A stretch of 64,000 bases of DNA from Mycolicibacterium cosmeticum (GTDB lineage Bacteria > Actinomycetota > Actinomycetes > Mycobacteriales > Mycobacteriaceae), in contig NZ_CCBB010000002.1 in the NCBI RefSeq assembly GCF_000613185.1, forward strand, positions 558,001 through 622,000. The letters run 5' to 3'. Of the stretch, positions 9,064 to 20,425 are shown piece by piece. The notes under the pieces were generated by a model. The model was not told the DNA's origin and did no database searches. It saw only the letters and a program-made list of their open reading frames with translations. Every line of letters starts with the position of its first letter. Position 1 is the stretch's first letter. The translations under genes were made by a program, and so were the position numbers.

Positions 9064-9273
9064 CTTCTTGATGGCGGCTCCGTCCTCTCCCGTCGCGTTG
9101 CCAGCGGCGGTGATATTTGTGCCGGTCAGGGCCCGTCCTCCCTCAGCGTCATGTTCGATGCGCTCTCAACCTTGGTCCATCGTCGGGGTCTTCGCAAGCG
9201 ATTCCGCAACGAATTTACATTCAGACAATGGAATCCATAGGCAAGATGCCAAATATCGGCAGAATCCGCCGCC

Positions 9274-9299
9274 CCGATGGGTTCAAACCCCGTCATCGG
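9274..9299. promoter_or_regulatory. Imperfect inverted repeat in the potA / NCS1 permease divergent region
   Basis: CCGATG and CATCGG arms enclose GGTT and AACC, in the 281-base region between the divergent PotA-like and NCS1 permease genes and 45 bases before the permease ATG. Shape and place suit an operator controlling the permease. No regulator is encoded beside it. Confidence 0.35.
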
Positions 9300-9344
9300 T
9301 GGTGAGGCGTCAGGCCGCTGTCTCGACCGTGATCGAATGGTCGC

Positions 9345-10784
9345 ATGACAAGTGGGACCACAGGCACGTTCCGGGGACTCGACGCCGAACCGTTCACCGG
9401 CCGCACGCCCAGCGGCGCCGGCGATCTGTCGGTCGAGACGCACGGCATCGCCCCGGTGCCGGCCGACCGGCGCTACGGCACCCCGGCGCGGCTGTTCACC
9501 GTGTGGTTTGCCCCGCAGGTCAACATGACGGGGGTGTTCACCGGGACCCTGGCCATCACCCTGGGGCTGGGATTCTGGCTCGGCCTGATCGCGATGATCA
9601 TCGGCACCGTGCTCGGCGGGCTGGTGGTCGGCTATCTCTCGACCTGGGGTCCGCGCACCGGCACCGCGCAGCTTCCGGCCTCACGGCTGGCGTTCGGACC
9701 CGGCGTCGCCCTGCCCGCCGCCCTGCAGTGGCTGTCGTCGATCGCCTGGGACGCCCTGGTCGGGCTGTTCGGTGGCGAGGCGTTGTCCGTGCTGCTGGGC
9801 ATCCCGTTCTGGGCCGCGGTGCTGATCGTGCTGGCCGTCCAGGGCGCCGTCGGATTCTTCGGCTACGAACTGATCCACCGTCTGCAAGCCGTCCTCACGG
9901 TGGTGCTGTTGGTGACCTTCGTGGTGTTCGCGGTCAAGCTGGTGGCCGGCCATGACGTGGTGACGGCGGCGACGGTCGCCGGCCCCGATCTGGCCGGTGC
10001 GTTCGTCCTCGAGGTGACCATCGCGCTCAGCCTGTCCATCTCGTGGGCGAGCTATGCCGCGGACTTCAGCCGCTACCTGCCCGCGCAGTCGTCCCGACCG
10101 AAGGTGTTCGGCTACACCTTCGGCGGTGTCGTGCTCGCCTATGTGTTCGTCCAGGCCATCGGTATCGCGGCGGCCGGCGTGATCGGTGACCAAACCGCCG
10201 CCGGGGTCCGCGACGTGATGGGCGGCGGCGTCATCGGCGCGCTGGCGTTGCTGATCATCGCGCTGGCCTCGATCGGATCCGGGGTGATGAACGACTACAG
10301 CGGATCGCTGGCCCTGCAGACCATGGGCGTGCGGGTGCGCCGGCCGTACTCGGCCGCGCTGGTCACCGCGGTGGCGTTCGCGCTCATCCTGTGGCTGCAC
10401 GGCGGCGACACCGCCACCCGATTCCAGAACGTGCTGCTGCTCGTCAGTTACTGGATCCCGGCGTTCGTCGCCATCGTCGTCATCGACTGGCGACTGCGTA
10501 CCAGGGGCCGCACCACAGTCGCCGTCGACGTCACCACCGAGCCGACCGGCCGTCGCGACGCGCTGGCCGCGCTGGTGGTGTTCGTCGTCTCCTACGCGGC
10601 GGCCATCCCGTTCATGAACACCACCCTGCTGCAGGGACCGATCGCCGTCGCCTGGCACGGTGCCGATATCGCCTACTTCGTGAACTTCGCCGTCGCGGCG
10701 GTGCTCTACGGCGGCTACCGGCTCGCCACATCCCCCGGTCGCTTCGCTCTCCCCCGCAAGCGGGAGGTGCCCCCAGCCCGCTGA
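9345..10784 (+). CDS. NCS1-family purine/cytosine-type permease
   Basis: 479 residues with about twelve predicted helices. The N terminus carries GIAPVPADRRYGTPARLFTV then W(F)APQVNMTG, the family hallmark before helix 1. Helix 1 to 3 features and LPASRLAFGPG match cytosine/purine/thiamine/allantoin permeases (CodB, Fcy2, Mhp1 fold), which take up nucleobases or hydantoins by cation symport. The substrate cannot be read from the sequence. The gene is divergent from the polyamine importer; uracil-type substrates would suit the URC operon further along. The ATG at 9345 gives the normal length. Confidence 0.85.
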   Translation: MTSGTTGTFRGLDAEPFTGRTPSGAGDLSVETHGIAPVPADRRYGTPARLFTVWFAPQVNMTGVFTGTLAITLGLGFWLGLIAMIIGTVLGGLVVGYLSTWGPRTGTAQLPASRLAFGPGVALPAALQWLSSIAWDALVGLFGGEALSVLLGIPFWAAVLIVLAVQGAVGFFGYELIHRLQAVLTVVLLVTFVVFAVKLVAGHDVVTAATVAGPDLAGAFVLEVTIALSLSISWASYAADFSRYLPAQSSRPKVFGYTFGGVVLAYVFVQAIGIAAAGVIGDQTAAGVRDVMGGGVIGALALLIIALASIGSGVMNDYSGSLALQTMGVRVRRPYSAALVTAVAFALILWLHGGDTATRFQNVLLLVSYWIPAFVAIVVIDWRLRTRGRTTVAVDVTTEPTGRRDALAALVVFVVSYAAAIPFMNTTLLQGPIAVAWHGADIAYFVNFAVAAVLYGGYRLATSPGRFALPRKREVPPAR

Positions 10785-10788
10785 CGAT

Positions 10789-11934
10789 TCAGCGGACGGT
10801 CGCGAAAAAGCTCCTGACATCGGCCACGAACAGTTCGGGCTGCTCGAAGGCGGCAAAGTGGCCACCACGCGGCATGGTGGTCCAGTGGGTGATGTTGTAG
10901 CCGTCCTCGCACCAGCTGCGTGGGGCGCGCGAGATCTCCTTCGGGAAAGCCGCGATCCCGGTGGGCAGTTCGACACGCTCGCCGGCCCCGAAACTGGTGA
11001 AGCTCTCCCAGTACAGCCGCGCCGACGAGGCGCCGCTGCCGGTGATCCAGTAGAGCATCACGTTGTCGAGCAGCTCGTCGCGCGTCAGGACGTTCTCGGG
11101 GTGGCCGTCGCAGTCGGACCACGCCCAGAACTTCTCGGTGATCCACGCGAGCTGGGCCACCGGTGAGTCGACCAGGCCGTAGCCCAGCGTCTGCGGCCGG
11201 GTGGACTGTTGCTTGGAGTAGCCGGTGCCCCATTTGCGGTGTTCCTTGAGCGCGGCGAGCGCCGCGAGGTCCTCTTCGGTGGGCGCTTCCAGGCTGGCCG
11301 CCGGCGGACGCCCGAGCGGCATGTTGAGGTGGATGGCCATGCACCCGTTAGAGCTGTTGCGCCCGATCTGCGTGGTCACCGCCGCGCCCCAGTCCCCGCC
11401 CTGCGCGCCGTAGCGGTCGTAGCCCAGCCGGCGCATCAGCGTGTCCCAGGTTTCGGCGATCTTCGGCACACCCCAGCCGGTCGAGGTCGGCTTACCGGAG
11501 AAGCCGTAGCCGGGCAGCGACGGGCACACCACGTGGAAGGCGTCCTCGGCGCGGCCGCCGTGCGCGGTGGGATCGGTCAGTGGGCCGATCACCTTGTGGA
11601 ACTCCACCACCGACCCCGGCCAGCCGTGCGTCATGAGCAACGGCAGCGCGCCGGCGTGCGGTGAGCGCTGATGGATGAAGTGGATGTCGAGGCCGTCGAT
11701 CTCGGTGACGAACTGGGTGAAGCGGTTGAGTGCGGTCTCGCGCGCTCGCCAGTCATAGTCCTGCGCCCAGTACCGAGCCAGTTCCCGGGTGTAGGCCAGG
11801 GGGATGCCCTGACTCCAGTCGTCGACGCATTCGGGCTCCGGCCAGCGGGTGGCGGCCAGCCGGCGCCGCAGATCGTCGAGGTCGTCATCGGGCACCGCGA
11901 TGCGGAAGGGCCGGATCTCACTCACGCTGCTCAT
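10789..11934 (-). CDS. Epoxide hydrolase with EHN N-terminal domain
   Basis: 381 residues. The first 110 match the epoxide hydrolase N-terminal (EHN) domain (IRPFRIAVPDDDLDDLRRRL, then WPEPE and YW). The alpha/beta hydrolase core has the oxyanion motif HGWPGS and the nucleophile Asp in GAQGGDWGAAV; the catalytic His is probably in MPRGGHFAAFE. It opens epoxides by way of a hydroxyalkyl-enzyme ester. Its start overlaps the stop of the adenylate cyclase by four bases, so the two are made together. Mycobacteria carry several EphA-F paralogues; which one this is cannot be fixed. Confidence 0.88.
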   Translation of the reverse strand: MSSVSEIRPFRIAVPDDDLDDLRRRLAATRWPEPECVDDWSQGIPLAYTRELARYWAQDYDWRARETALNRFTQFVTEIDGLDIHFIHQRSPHAGALPLLMTHGWPGSVVEFHKVIGPLTDPTAHGGRAEDAFHVVCPSLPGYGFSGKPTSTGWGVPKIAETWDTLMRRLGYDRYGAQGGDWGAAVTTQIGRNSSNGCMAIHLNMPLGRPPAASLEAPTEEDLAALAALKEHRKWGTGYSKQQSTRPQTLGYGLVDSPVAQLAWITEKFWAWSDCDGHPENVLTRDELLDNVMLYWITGSGASSARLYWESFTSFGAGERVELPTGIAAFPKEISRAPRSWCEDGYNITHWTTMPRGGHFAAFEQPELFVADVRSFFATVR

Positions 11935-13484
11935 CGTGGCACGAACACCTGCGTCGGTTCGGCCCGCCCGCGCAGCACGATGTGCTCATGCGGGGTCCAG
12001 CACCGGCGCTCGGCATCGTCGGCGCGGGCCACCACCGCACCCGAACTCGCGATGCGCTCGGTGGTGGTCTTGGCGGCGTCGGCGAGCCGGGCGGCTTCGT
12101 TCACCGGATCGCCGATGACGGTGTACTCGTACCGGTTCTCCGCCCCGATATTGCCCGCGAAGACGGGGCCGGCCGACACGCCGACCCCGTAGTCGAGCTC
12201 TTGCCGGCGCAGCCCCGCCGCCAGGTCGCGAGCGGTGGCCAGTGCCGCCGACGCGGCGGCCAGGGAGGGGATCGGTGCACCGAAAACGGCCAGTGCCGCG
12301 TCACCTTGGAACTTGTTGATCAGCCCGTCGTGCGCGTCGACGGCGGCCACCACGATGCGGAAGAAGACGTTGAGCACCTCGGCCACCTCGGCCGGGGTGC
12401 GATTCATGGCCAGCTGCGTCGAGCCGGTCACGTCGACGAACAGCACCGCAACCTCCCGGACATCGCCCGAGAGCACGTCCTCGTCCGCACCGGCCATATC
12501 GATGGCCAAGCTCACGACGTCCGGGCCGACATGGTGGCCGAACAGCTCGCGTAACCGGTCACGCTCCCGCAGCCCCGCGACCATGCGGTTGAATCCGCTT
12601 TGCAGCCGCCCGATCTCGGACTGCTCGTAGACATCGACCTGCTTGCCCATGCGGCCCTGTTCGACGTCGGCCATGGCGTCGATGATCTCCCGCAATGGAT
12701 CCGAGATGGAGATGGAGACCAGGATCAGCGAGCGCACCCCGAGAAACACCGCGACCAGCGACAGCAGCACGACCGGTACGTCCACCGAGGCGTTGCGGGG
12801 GATGAACCAGCCGTTGGCACGGCAGACGACGAGCAGGGCGATGGTCACGCTGGGCAGTGCGGTGGTGAGCGTCCACATCAGCAGCAACCGCGCCTGCACC
12901 CCCGGTGCGGTGGTGCGACTCTCGAATTCCCTTGTGGCAGCAGCGACCAACGGCCGCGTGACACGCTGGGTGAACAGCAGGCTGCTGCTCACCGTGGAGA
13001 TGCCGCCGAACAGCACGGACAACCCGACGAGCACCATCGGCGCCCACCCGGCGGCCCGGTTCACGACGATGAACACCACCCCGCCCACCAGCCAGATGGC
13101 CAGCAACAGCATCGACTGGTGCCTGATCATGTTGATGGCCGCGCGGCGCTGCCCGGCGTCGGGCTCGATGCCCGCCTCGTACCAACGCAGCGCCGGCGCG
13201 ATGATGCGGTGTCCACCCACCGCGGCGGCACCGGTGCCCAGGGACACCACCACCAGCAGGGTCAGCAGATTGGTCGGGGTGACCAAGGGCAGCGCCCCGC
13301 TCAGGGTCTGCCGGCTCAGGGACACCAGGATTGCGACCACTTCCGCGGTGGTCAGCAGATGCGCCGACACCAAACCGGAAACGAAACGGGTTTCACTGCG
13401 CGACAGCGCATTCCCGCGTCTCACCGATCGGTCATCTGCATCGGCGAACGACGGGCCCGGATCACCGGTGACCCCATGCATCAT
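11931..13484 (-). CDS. Membrane adenylate cyclase, HAMP plus class III cyclase domain (Rv1318c type)
   Basis: 517 residues. Six hydrophobic helices (about residues 30-250) lead into a HAMP linker (ISDPLREIIDAMADVEQG) and a class III cyclase domain (about 335-515). Metal-binding aspartates lie in VLFVDVTGSTQL and NKFQGDAALAVFG. The Lys of NKFQGD suits ATP over GTP, and NRYEYTVIGDPVNEAARL carries the transition-state residues. The architecture matches the Rv1318c-Rv1320c group, which makes cAMP at the membrane. MM at the N terminus leaves 13484 or 13481 as start. It is the first gene of an operon with the epoxide hydrolase. Confidence 0.88.
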   Translation of the reverse strand: MMHGVTGDPGPSFADADDRSVRRGNALSRSETRFVSGLVSAHLLTTAEVVAILVSLSRQTLSGALPLVTPTNLLTLLVVVSLGTGAAAVGGHRIIAPALRWYEAGIEPDAGQRRAAINMIRHQSMLLLAIWLVGGVVFIVVNRAAGWAPMVLVGLSVLFGGISTVSSSLLFTQRVTRPLVAAATREFESRTTAPGVQARLLLMWTLTTALPSVTIALLVVCRANGWFIPRNASVDVPVVLLSLVAVFLGVRSLILVSISISDPLREIIDAMADVEQGRMGKQVDVYEQSEIGRLQSGFNRMVAGLRERDRLRELFGHHVGPDVVSLAIDMAGADEDVLSGDVREVAVLFVDVTGSTQLAMNRTPAEVAEVLNVFFRIVVAAVDAHDGLINKFQGDAALAVFGAPIPSLAAASAALATARDLAAGLRRQELDYGVGVSAGPVFAGNIGAENRYEYTVIGDPVNEAARLADAAKTTTERIASSGAVVARADDAERRCWTPHEHIVLRGRAEPTQVFVPR

Positions 13485-13488
13485 TAGT

Positions 13489-13505
13489 ACGGTAGCCCGT
13501 ACCGT
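13489..13505. promoter_or_regulatory. Inverted repeat ACGGTA-5-TACCGT before the cyclase gene
   Basis: Perfect 6-bp arms with a 5-base spacer, lying between the cyclase start at 13484 and the stop of the upstream lipoprotein gene at 13509. It could be an operator for the cyclase/epoxide hydrolase operon. It is short for a terminator and has no following T run. Confidence 0.45.
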
Positions 13506-13508
13506 TGG

Positions 13509-14108
13509 TCAAGCCTGCGGCACGTCGGTGTAGGTCAGCTGGTAACCGTCGGTGGCGAAGGTGAATCCCTTGCCGCTGGATTCGCTGCCACACGACACGC
13601 CGGATGCCTCCTGCACATTACAGCGGAACCCGGCGACGGCCAGCACGGTGCCGAACGGCAACGTGGCCGCCGGACCGGGCTGCAGACTGAACGGGTCACC
13701 TTCGGCCGCAACGAATTGCGCATCATCGGTGCGGTCGATCACCAGCGCGGTCGGTTTCACCTGGGTGCCGTCGGCAGCGGGCACCGCCGTCGGCGCCCCG
13801 GCGATCGGCAACGCGGTGGAGCCCGCCGCCTGGCAACCGGCCTGCGCGTGCGGGACGATGGCGCAGTGCCATCGGCCGCTGGGGGTGGCGAAGTAATACG
13901 CCTGTTGGTCACCCGAGGTCGCGTAGAACTCGTCGGCGTTCGCCAGATGGGCATTGCTGGTGTAGGGCGGCAGTCCCGGTGGTGCCGCGGAGGTGGTGAC
14001 GGGAGTGTGCGGTTCGCCGGTGTTGACGACGGTGGGTGTGCCGCACGCCGACGCCACGATCGCCGCCGTCAGCGAGAACCAGCCGATGGCCTGTGTGCCG
14101 CGTGCCAT
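13509..14108 (-). CDS. Secreted lipoprotein of unknown function
   Basis: 199 residues. The N terminus MARGTQAIGWFSLTAAIVASAC ends in a lipobox (VASAC), and a Thr/Pro linker follows. The mature part has paired cysteines (WHCAIVPHAQAGCQ and FRCNVQEASGVSCG). Its layout (FATPSGRWHCAI then GFTFATDGYQL) recalls the DUF6636-like secreted mycobacterial proteins seen also at 37634. The frame is open far upstream, but the lipobox and loss of homology fix the start at the ATG used. Function unknown; cell-envelope location is well supported. Confidence 0.75.
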   Translation of the reverse strand: MARGTQAIGWFSLTAAIVASACGTPTVVNTGEPHTPVTTSAAPPGLPPYTSNAHLANADEFYATSGDQQAYYFATPSGRWHCAIVPHAQAGCQAAGSTALPIAGAPTAVPAADGTQVKPTALVIDRTDDAQFVAAEGDPFSLQPGPAATLPFGTVLAVAGFRCNVQEASGVSCGSESSGKGFTFATDGYQLTYTDVPQA

Positions 14109-14198
14109 GGGCACAGCGTAGGGGACCGGATGCCGCGCGATTAACGCACGCTGAATGCAACCGGTGACGCCGAACCGGATCGCGGGCAGGCTACCGGC

Positions 14199-15650
14199 GT
14201 GACCCGCGTAATTCGATTCAATGCCTTCGACATGAACTGTGTCGCCCACCAGTCGCCCGGTCTGTGGCGGCACCCGGACGACCAGTCCTGGCGTTACAAG
14301 GATCTGCAGTACTGGACCGAGTTGGCGAAACTGTTGGAGCGCGGCAGGTTCGACGGGCTGTTCATCGCCGACGTGCTGGGCACCTACGACGTGTACGGCG
14401 CCAGCGACGAGGCCGCCATCCGGCAGGCCGCACAGATCCCGGTGGGCGACCCCCTGCTGCTGGTCTCGGCGATGGCGCTGGTCACCCAGCATCTGGGTTT
14501 CGGTATCACCACCGGAACCGGTTTCGAACACCCTTACCCGTTCGCGCGCCGCATCTCCACCCTGGACCACCTGACCGGCGGACGGATCGGATGGAACGTG
14601 GTCACCGGTTACCTGCCCGCCGCCGCCCGGAACATGGGCCAGACCGATCAGCCCGCCCATGACGCCCGCTACGACCACGCCGACGAGTACCTCGAGGTGC
14701 TCTACAAGCTGTGGGAGGGTTCCTGGGAGGACGACGCGGTGATCCGCGACCGGGATCGTGGGGTGTTCACCGATCCCGACAAGGTGCATCACATCGGTCA
14801 CGAGGGCACCCACTTCAGCGTCCCGGGGGTGCACCTGGCCGAACCGTCGCCGCAGCGCACGCCGGTCATCTACCAAGCCGGCTCCTCGCCGCGCGGCGTG
14901 CGGTTCGCCGCGGAGAACGCCGAAGCCATCTTCACCGCAGCTCCCACCAAAGCGATTCTGCGCGAGACGGTCTCGACCATCAGGTCCGAGCTCGAGCTGG
15001 CCGGGCGCGATCCCTACTCGGCGAAGATCTTCAACCTGTCCACCGTGATCACCGCCGCGACCGACGAGGAGGCGCACGCCAAGCACGCCGAGTACCTGTC
15101 CTACGGCGACCCCGAGGGCGCCCTGACCTTCATGTCCGGCTGGATGGGGGTGGACCTGTCCCGGTACGGGCTGGACGAGCCGGTGGGCAACGTGGACTCC
15201 AACGCCATCCTGTCGGCGGTCCAGGCCTTCCAGTCCGCCGACCCGGACGGCGGCGAGTGGGCCGTCCGCGATATCGCCGAATGGGGCAAGATCGGCGGGA
15301 TGGGACCGCGGATCGTCGGTTCGGGTGCCCGGGTCGCCGACACACTGCAGGAATGGGTCGACGAAACCGATGTGGACGGGTTCAACCTGGCCTATGCGAT
15401 CACACCGGGCTCGTTCGCCGATTTCGTGGACCATGTGGTGCCGGTACTGACCGAGCGGGGCGCCTACCAACAGGACTACGCCCCCGGCACCCTGCGCAAC
15501 AAGCTCAACGGTAAGGGCGATCGGCTGCCCGAGGAGCACCGGGGAGCCAGTTACCGTGTGGGGGGCCGGAATTCGACGATCATCGAGCGCCCGTCGACGC
15601 GGCCGTCGTCGTCGGACTCGGTGGCCTCGCAACCGGCGCGGGGGCGGTAG
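14199..15650 (+). CDS. FMN-dependent monooxygenase, NtaA/SnaA/DszA family (first copy)
   Basis: 483 residues of the bacterial luciferase-like TIM barrel. Family marks are HQSPGLWRHPDDQS, FDGLFIADVLG, the HLGFGITTGTGFEHPYPFARR strand-loop, GRIGWNVVTGYLP, and VIYQAGSSPRG near the FMN phosphate site. Relatives use FMNH2 and O2 to open sulfones, nitrilotriacetate or similar compounds. A second family member lies at 21334 beside a MetQ-type binding protein, so an organosulfur substrate is likely here too (inference). It starts with GTG and is followed after 17 bases by a GNAT gene. Confidence 0.85.
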   Translation: MTRVIRFNAFDMNCVAHQSPGLWRHPDDQSWRYKDLQYWTELAKLLERGRFDGLFIADVLGTYDVYGASDEAAIRQAAQIPVGDPLLLVSAMALVTQHLGFGITTGTGFEHPYPFARRISTLDHLTGGRIGWNVVTGYLPAAARNMGQTDQPAHDARYDHADEYLEVLYKLWEGSWEDDAVIRDRDRGVFTDPDKVHHIGHEGTHFSVPGVHLAEPSPQRTPVIYQAGSSPRGVRFAAENAEAIFTAAPTKAILRETVSTIRSELELAGRDPYSAKIFNLSTVITAATDEEAHAKHAEYLSYGDPEGALTFMSGWMGVDLSRYGLDEPVGNVDSNAILSAVQAFQSADPDGGEWAVRDIAEWGKIGGMGPRIVGSGARVADTLQEWVDETDVDGFNLAYAITPGSFADFVDHVVPVLTERGAYQQDYAPGTLRNKLNGKGDRLPEEHRGASYRVGGRNSTIIERPSTRPSSSDSVASQPARGR

Positions 15651-15667
15651 CCCCGTAGAGTGGCCGG

Positions 15668-16141
15668 ATGGATGCTGCACCGATCCGTCCGGCCACCGGC
15701 GCCGATCGCCCCGCGGTCCACCGTGTCGTCACGGAGGCGTTCGAGAAGTACGTCGACCGGATGGGGCGGCGCCCAGCCCCGATGGACGCCGATTTCACTG
15801 CAGCACTGAATGATTCGCGGGTCTGGGTGATCGAGCACGACGGCGGGCTGCAAGCCGCGTTGGTGCTCGAGTACGCCGACGACCATGTGCTGATCGACAC
15901 CGTCGCCGTTCTGCCCACCGCGCAGGGCCGCGGGTACGGCGCGCTGCTGCTGCGCCGGGCGGAGTCACGGGCCCGCGACCTCGGGCTGGCCGAGGTGCGG
16001 CTCTACACCAATGAGGCGATGTCGGAGAACCTCGCGTACTACCCGCGGCAGGGCTACCAGGAGACCGCACGCCGAACCGAGAACGGATACCGCAGGGTGT
16101 ACTTCCGGAAGCGGATTTCCCCCGCCCCTTTCAAGGTATAG
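15668..16141 (+). CDS. GNAT-family N-acetyltransferase
   Basis: 157 residues with the GNAT fold. The start IRPATGADRPAVHRVV is typical; motif A, IDTVAVLPTAQGRGYGALLL, holds the Q-x-x-G-x-G/A acetyl-CoA pyrophosphate loop. AEVRLYTNEAMSENLAYYPR and GYQETAR give motif B. The acceptor is unknown. It follows the flavin monooxygenase by 17 bases and is probably cotranscribed with it. Confidence 0.85.
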   Translation: MDAAPIRPATGADRPAVHRVVTEAFEKYVDRMGRRPAPMDADFTAALNDSRVWVIEHDGGLQAALVLEYADDHVLIDTVAVLPTAQGRGYGALLLRRAESRARDLGLAEVRLYTNEAMSENLAYYPRQGYQETARRTENGYRRVYFRKRISPAPFKV

Positions 16142-18553
<2,412 letters not shown>

Positions 18554-18557
<4 letters not shown>

Positions 18558-19285
18558 GCGGGGACCTTTCGGCGCAGGGACAGGGCGGTGTGGCCCCGAC
18601 GGTGCGGGGTGGTGAAGCGGACGAGTGCGTCACCGGCGAGCTGGACGAGCGCGACGGTGATGACGAGGATGACGATGGTGGCCAGCATGACGCCCTGATC
18701 GAAGCGTTGGTAGCCGTATGTGACTGCCACATAACCGATTCCGCCCGCACCGATGGTTCCGGCGATCGCGGAGTATTCGATCATCGCGATGATGTTGATC
18801 GTGAGGCCGCCGATGATCGATGGCACCGCCTCGCTGAGCTGCGCGGTGCGGATGATCTGCAGCCGGGAACCGCCGGAGGCCCGGGCCACCTGGACCACGG
18901 CCGGCGGCACCGAACGAAGCGAGTTCTCCACGATTCTGGTGAAGAACGCGATACCGGCCAGCGACATCGGCACCACCGCGGCGGCGATGCCGATGTTGGT
19001 ACCGGTGATGAACCGGGTGAACGGCATGATCGCCGCCATCAGGATGAGGAACGGCAGCGACCGCCCGATGCTGATCACCCAACTCAGGGTGGTGTGCAGG
19101 GCCGGGTTCTCGAAGAGCCCGCCGGGGGCCAGGTTGTGGATCAGTGCACCCAGCGGGACACCCACCAGCACCACGATGGTCATCACGATGCCGACCATGA
19201 TCAGGGTGTCCAGCAACGCCGGGAAGAGCAGACCCGGCAGCTCGTCGAACCGCACTTTGGCGTTGGCCAAGACGGATTCGGTCAT
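18554..19285 (-). CDS. metI: Methionine-type ABC permease, MetI-like
   Basis: 243 residues with five to six helices. Family signs are GRSLPFLILMAAIMPFTR near the middle, the coupling loop RIVENSLRSVPPAVVQVARA with GGSRLQII, and IIGGLTINIIAMIEYSA with IGAGGIGYVAVTYGYQRFD. It forms the MetNI membrane dimer. The ATG overlaps the metN stop by four bases and its own stop overlaps metQ, so the three genes are translated as a coupled unit. Confidence 0.9.
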
Positions 19286-20292
19286 GCCACCACTTCCAGC
19301 TCGGGCTCGATCGCCGCACCGGTGTTGGCCGACAACCCGAATCCGGCCAGCACGCCGGCCACCCGGGCGCCGACATCGGCCGGAATGCCCAGTGTCGCTC
19401 CGCCGATCGTCACACCGGCGACCACCTGCACCGAGGCGCCGAGCACCGCCAGCGGCACACCGAGCTCGGCCGACGCCCGCCCGATCCAGTCGGCGGGGAC
19501 GTCGGGCGAGTCGTAGACGATATTCCAGACCTGCAGCCCCGCAGCGGGTGTGGCGTCGACACGGTGCGGCCGCAACTCCGAACCCAGCGCCGATTGCGGG
19601 TCGGTGAGCAGGTCGACGAGGCGGCCGGATTCGGCGATGGTGCCGTGGTCGAGGCGGGCCACCGAGTCGGCGATCTTGAGGACGGTGTCCATCTCGTGGG
19701 TGATGAACACGATCGACAGGTCCAGGTCGTCACGCAGTTCGCGCAGCAGATCCACCACCGAGGCGGTGGTGGTGGGATCCAGCCCGGCGGTGGCTTCATC
19801 GGAGAGCAGCACCGACGGCCGCAGCGCCAGCGCCCTGGCGATGCCGACCCGCTGGCGCTGCCCGCCGGACAGCTGGAACGGATAGTGCTGCGCCCGCTCG
19901 GACAATCCCACCCGGTCGAGCAGTTCGGCGACGCGCTTCTGGGTCTCCGCGGCGGTCACCCCCAGGTACTCCAGGGGCAGCGCGACGTTCTCGGCGGCGG
20001 TGCGCCGTTCCAGCAAGCCGGACGACTGGAACACGGTGCCGATCCGCCGGCGGGCGACGCGTAGCTTGCGCGCCGAGAGCGTGGTGAGGTCTTCGCCGTT
20101 GACCACCACCGAGCCCGAGGTCGGCGGGGTGAGCAGGTTGATACATTGCGCCAGAGTGCTTTTGCCGGCTCCGCTGGGCCCCACCACGGCGAGGATCTCG
20201 CCGGCCTCCACCCGGAAGTTGATCCGATCCAGCACCACCGTGCGCTGCGCACCGTGGCCGTAGGCCTTGGTGACGTCGGTGAGTTCGATCAT
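19282..20292 (-). CDS. metN: Methionine-type ABC ATPase, MetN-like
   Basis: 336 residues. ABC core: Walker A GPSGAGKSTL, Q-loop FQSSGLLERRTAAENV, signature LSGGQRQRVGIARAL, Walker B VLLSDEATAGLDP and H-loop ITHEMDTV. The C-terminal 90 residues look like the NIL (ACT-like) regulatory domain of MetN, which binds methionine and shuts the transporter when the cell is replete. The start chosen is the ATG of MIELTDVTKAYG. A GTG 18 bases upstream is equally possible; longer in-frame extensions lack homology. Confidence 0.9.
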   Translation of the reverse strand: MIELTDVTKAYGHGAQRTVVLDRINFRVEAGEILAVVGPSGAGKSTLAQCINLLTPPTSGSVVVNGEDLTTLSARKLRVARRRIGTVFQSSGLLERRTAAENVALPLEYLGVTAAETQKRVAELLDRVGLSERAQHYPFQLSGGQRQRVGIARALALRPSVLLSDEATAGLDPTTTASVVDLLRELRDDLDLSIVFITHEMDTVLKIADSVARLDHGTIAESGRLVDLLTDPQSALGSELRPHRVDATPAAGLQVWNIVYDSPDVPADWIGRASAELGVPLAVLGASVQVVAGVTIGGATLGIPADVGARVAGVLAGFGLSANTGAAIEPELEVVA

Positions 20293-20425
20293 GGATGTCG
20301 ACGGTGACACAGTGGCCTGCTGTGGGCCATCATTGCGCTCACCGTGAGCGCAGCCACCCTTGGTTGGCGCCAGGCTGAGCCGAATCCTTGAGGCCGGCGT
20401 CGCCCGCGGACACACTCGACGCGTT

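Noticed and set aside
14109-15680. Upstream extension of the lipoprotein frame through the whole flavin monooxygenase gene
   Set aside because: It is antisense to a clear enzyme, and the lipobox signal peptide fixes the start at 14108.
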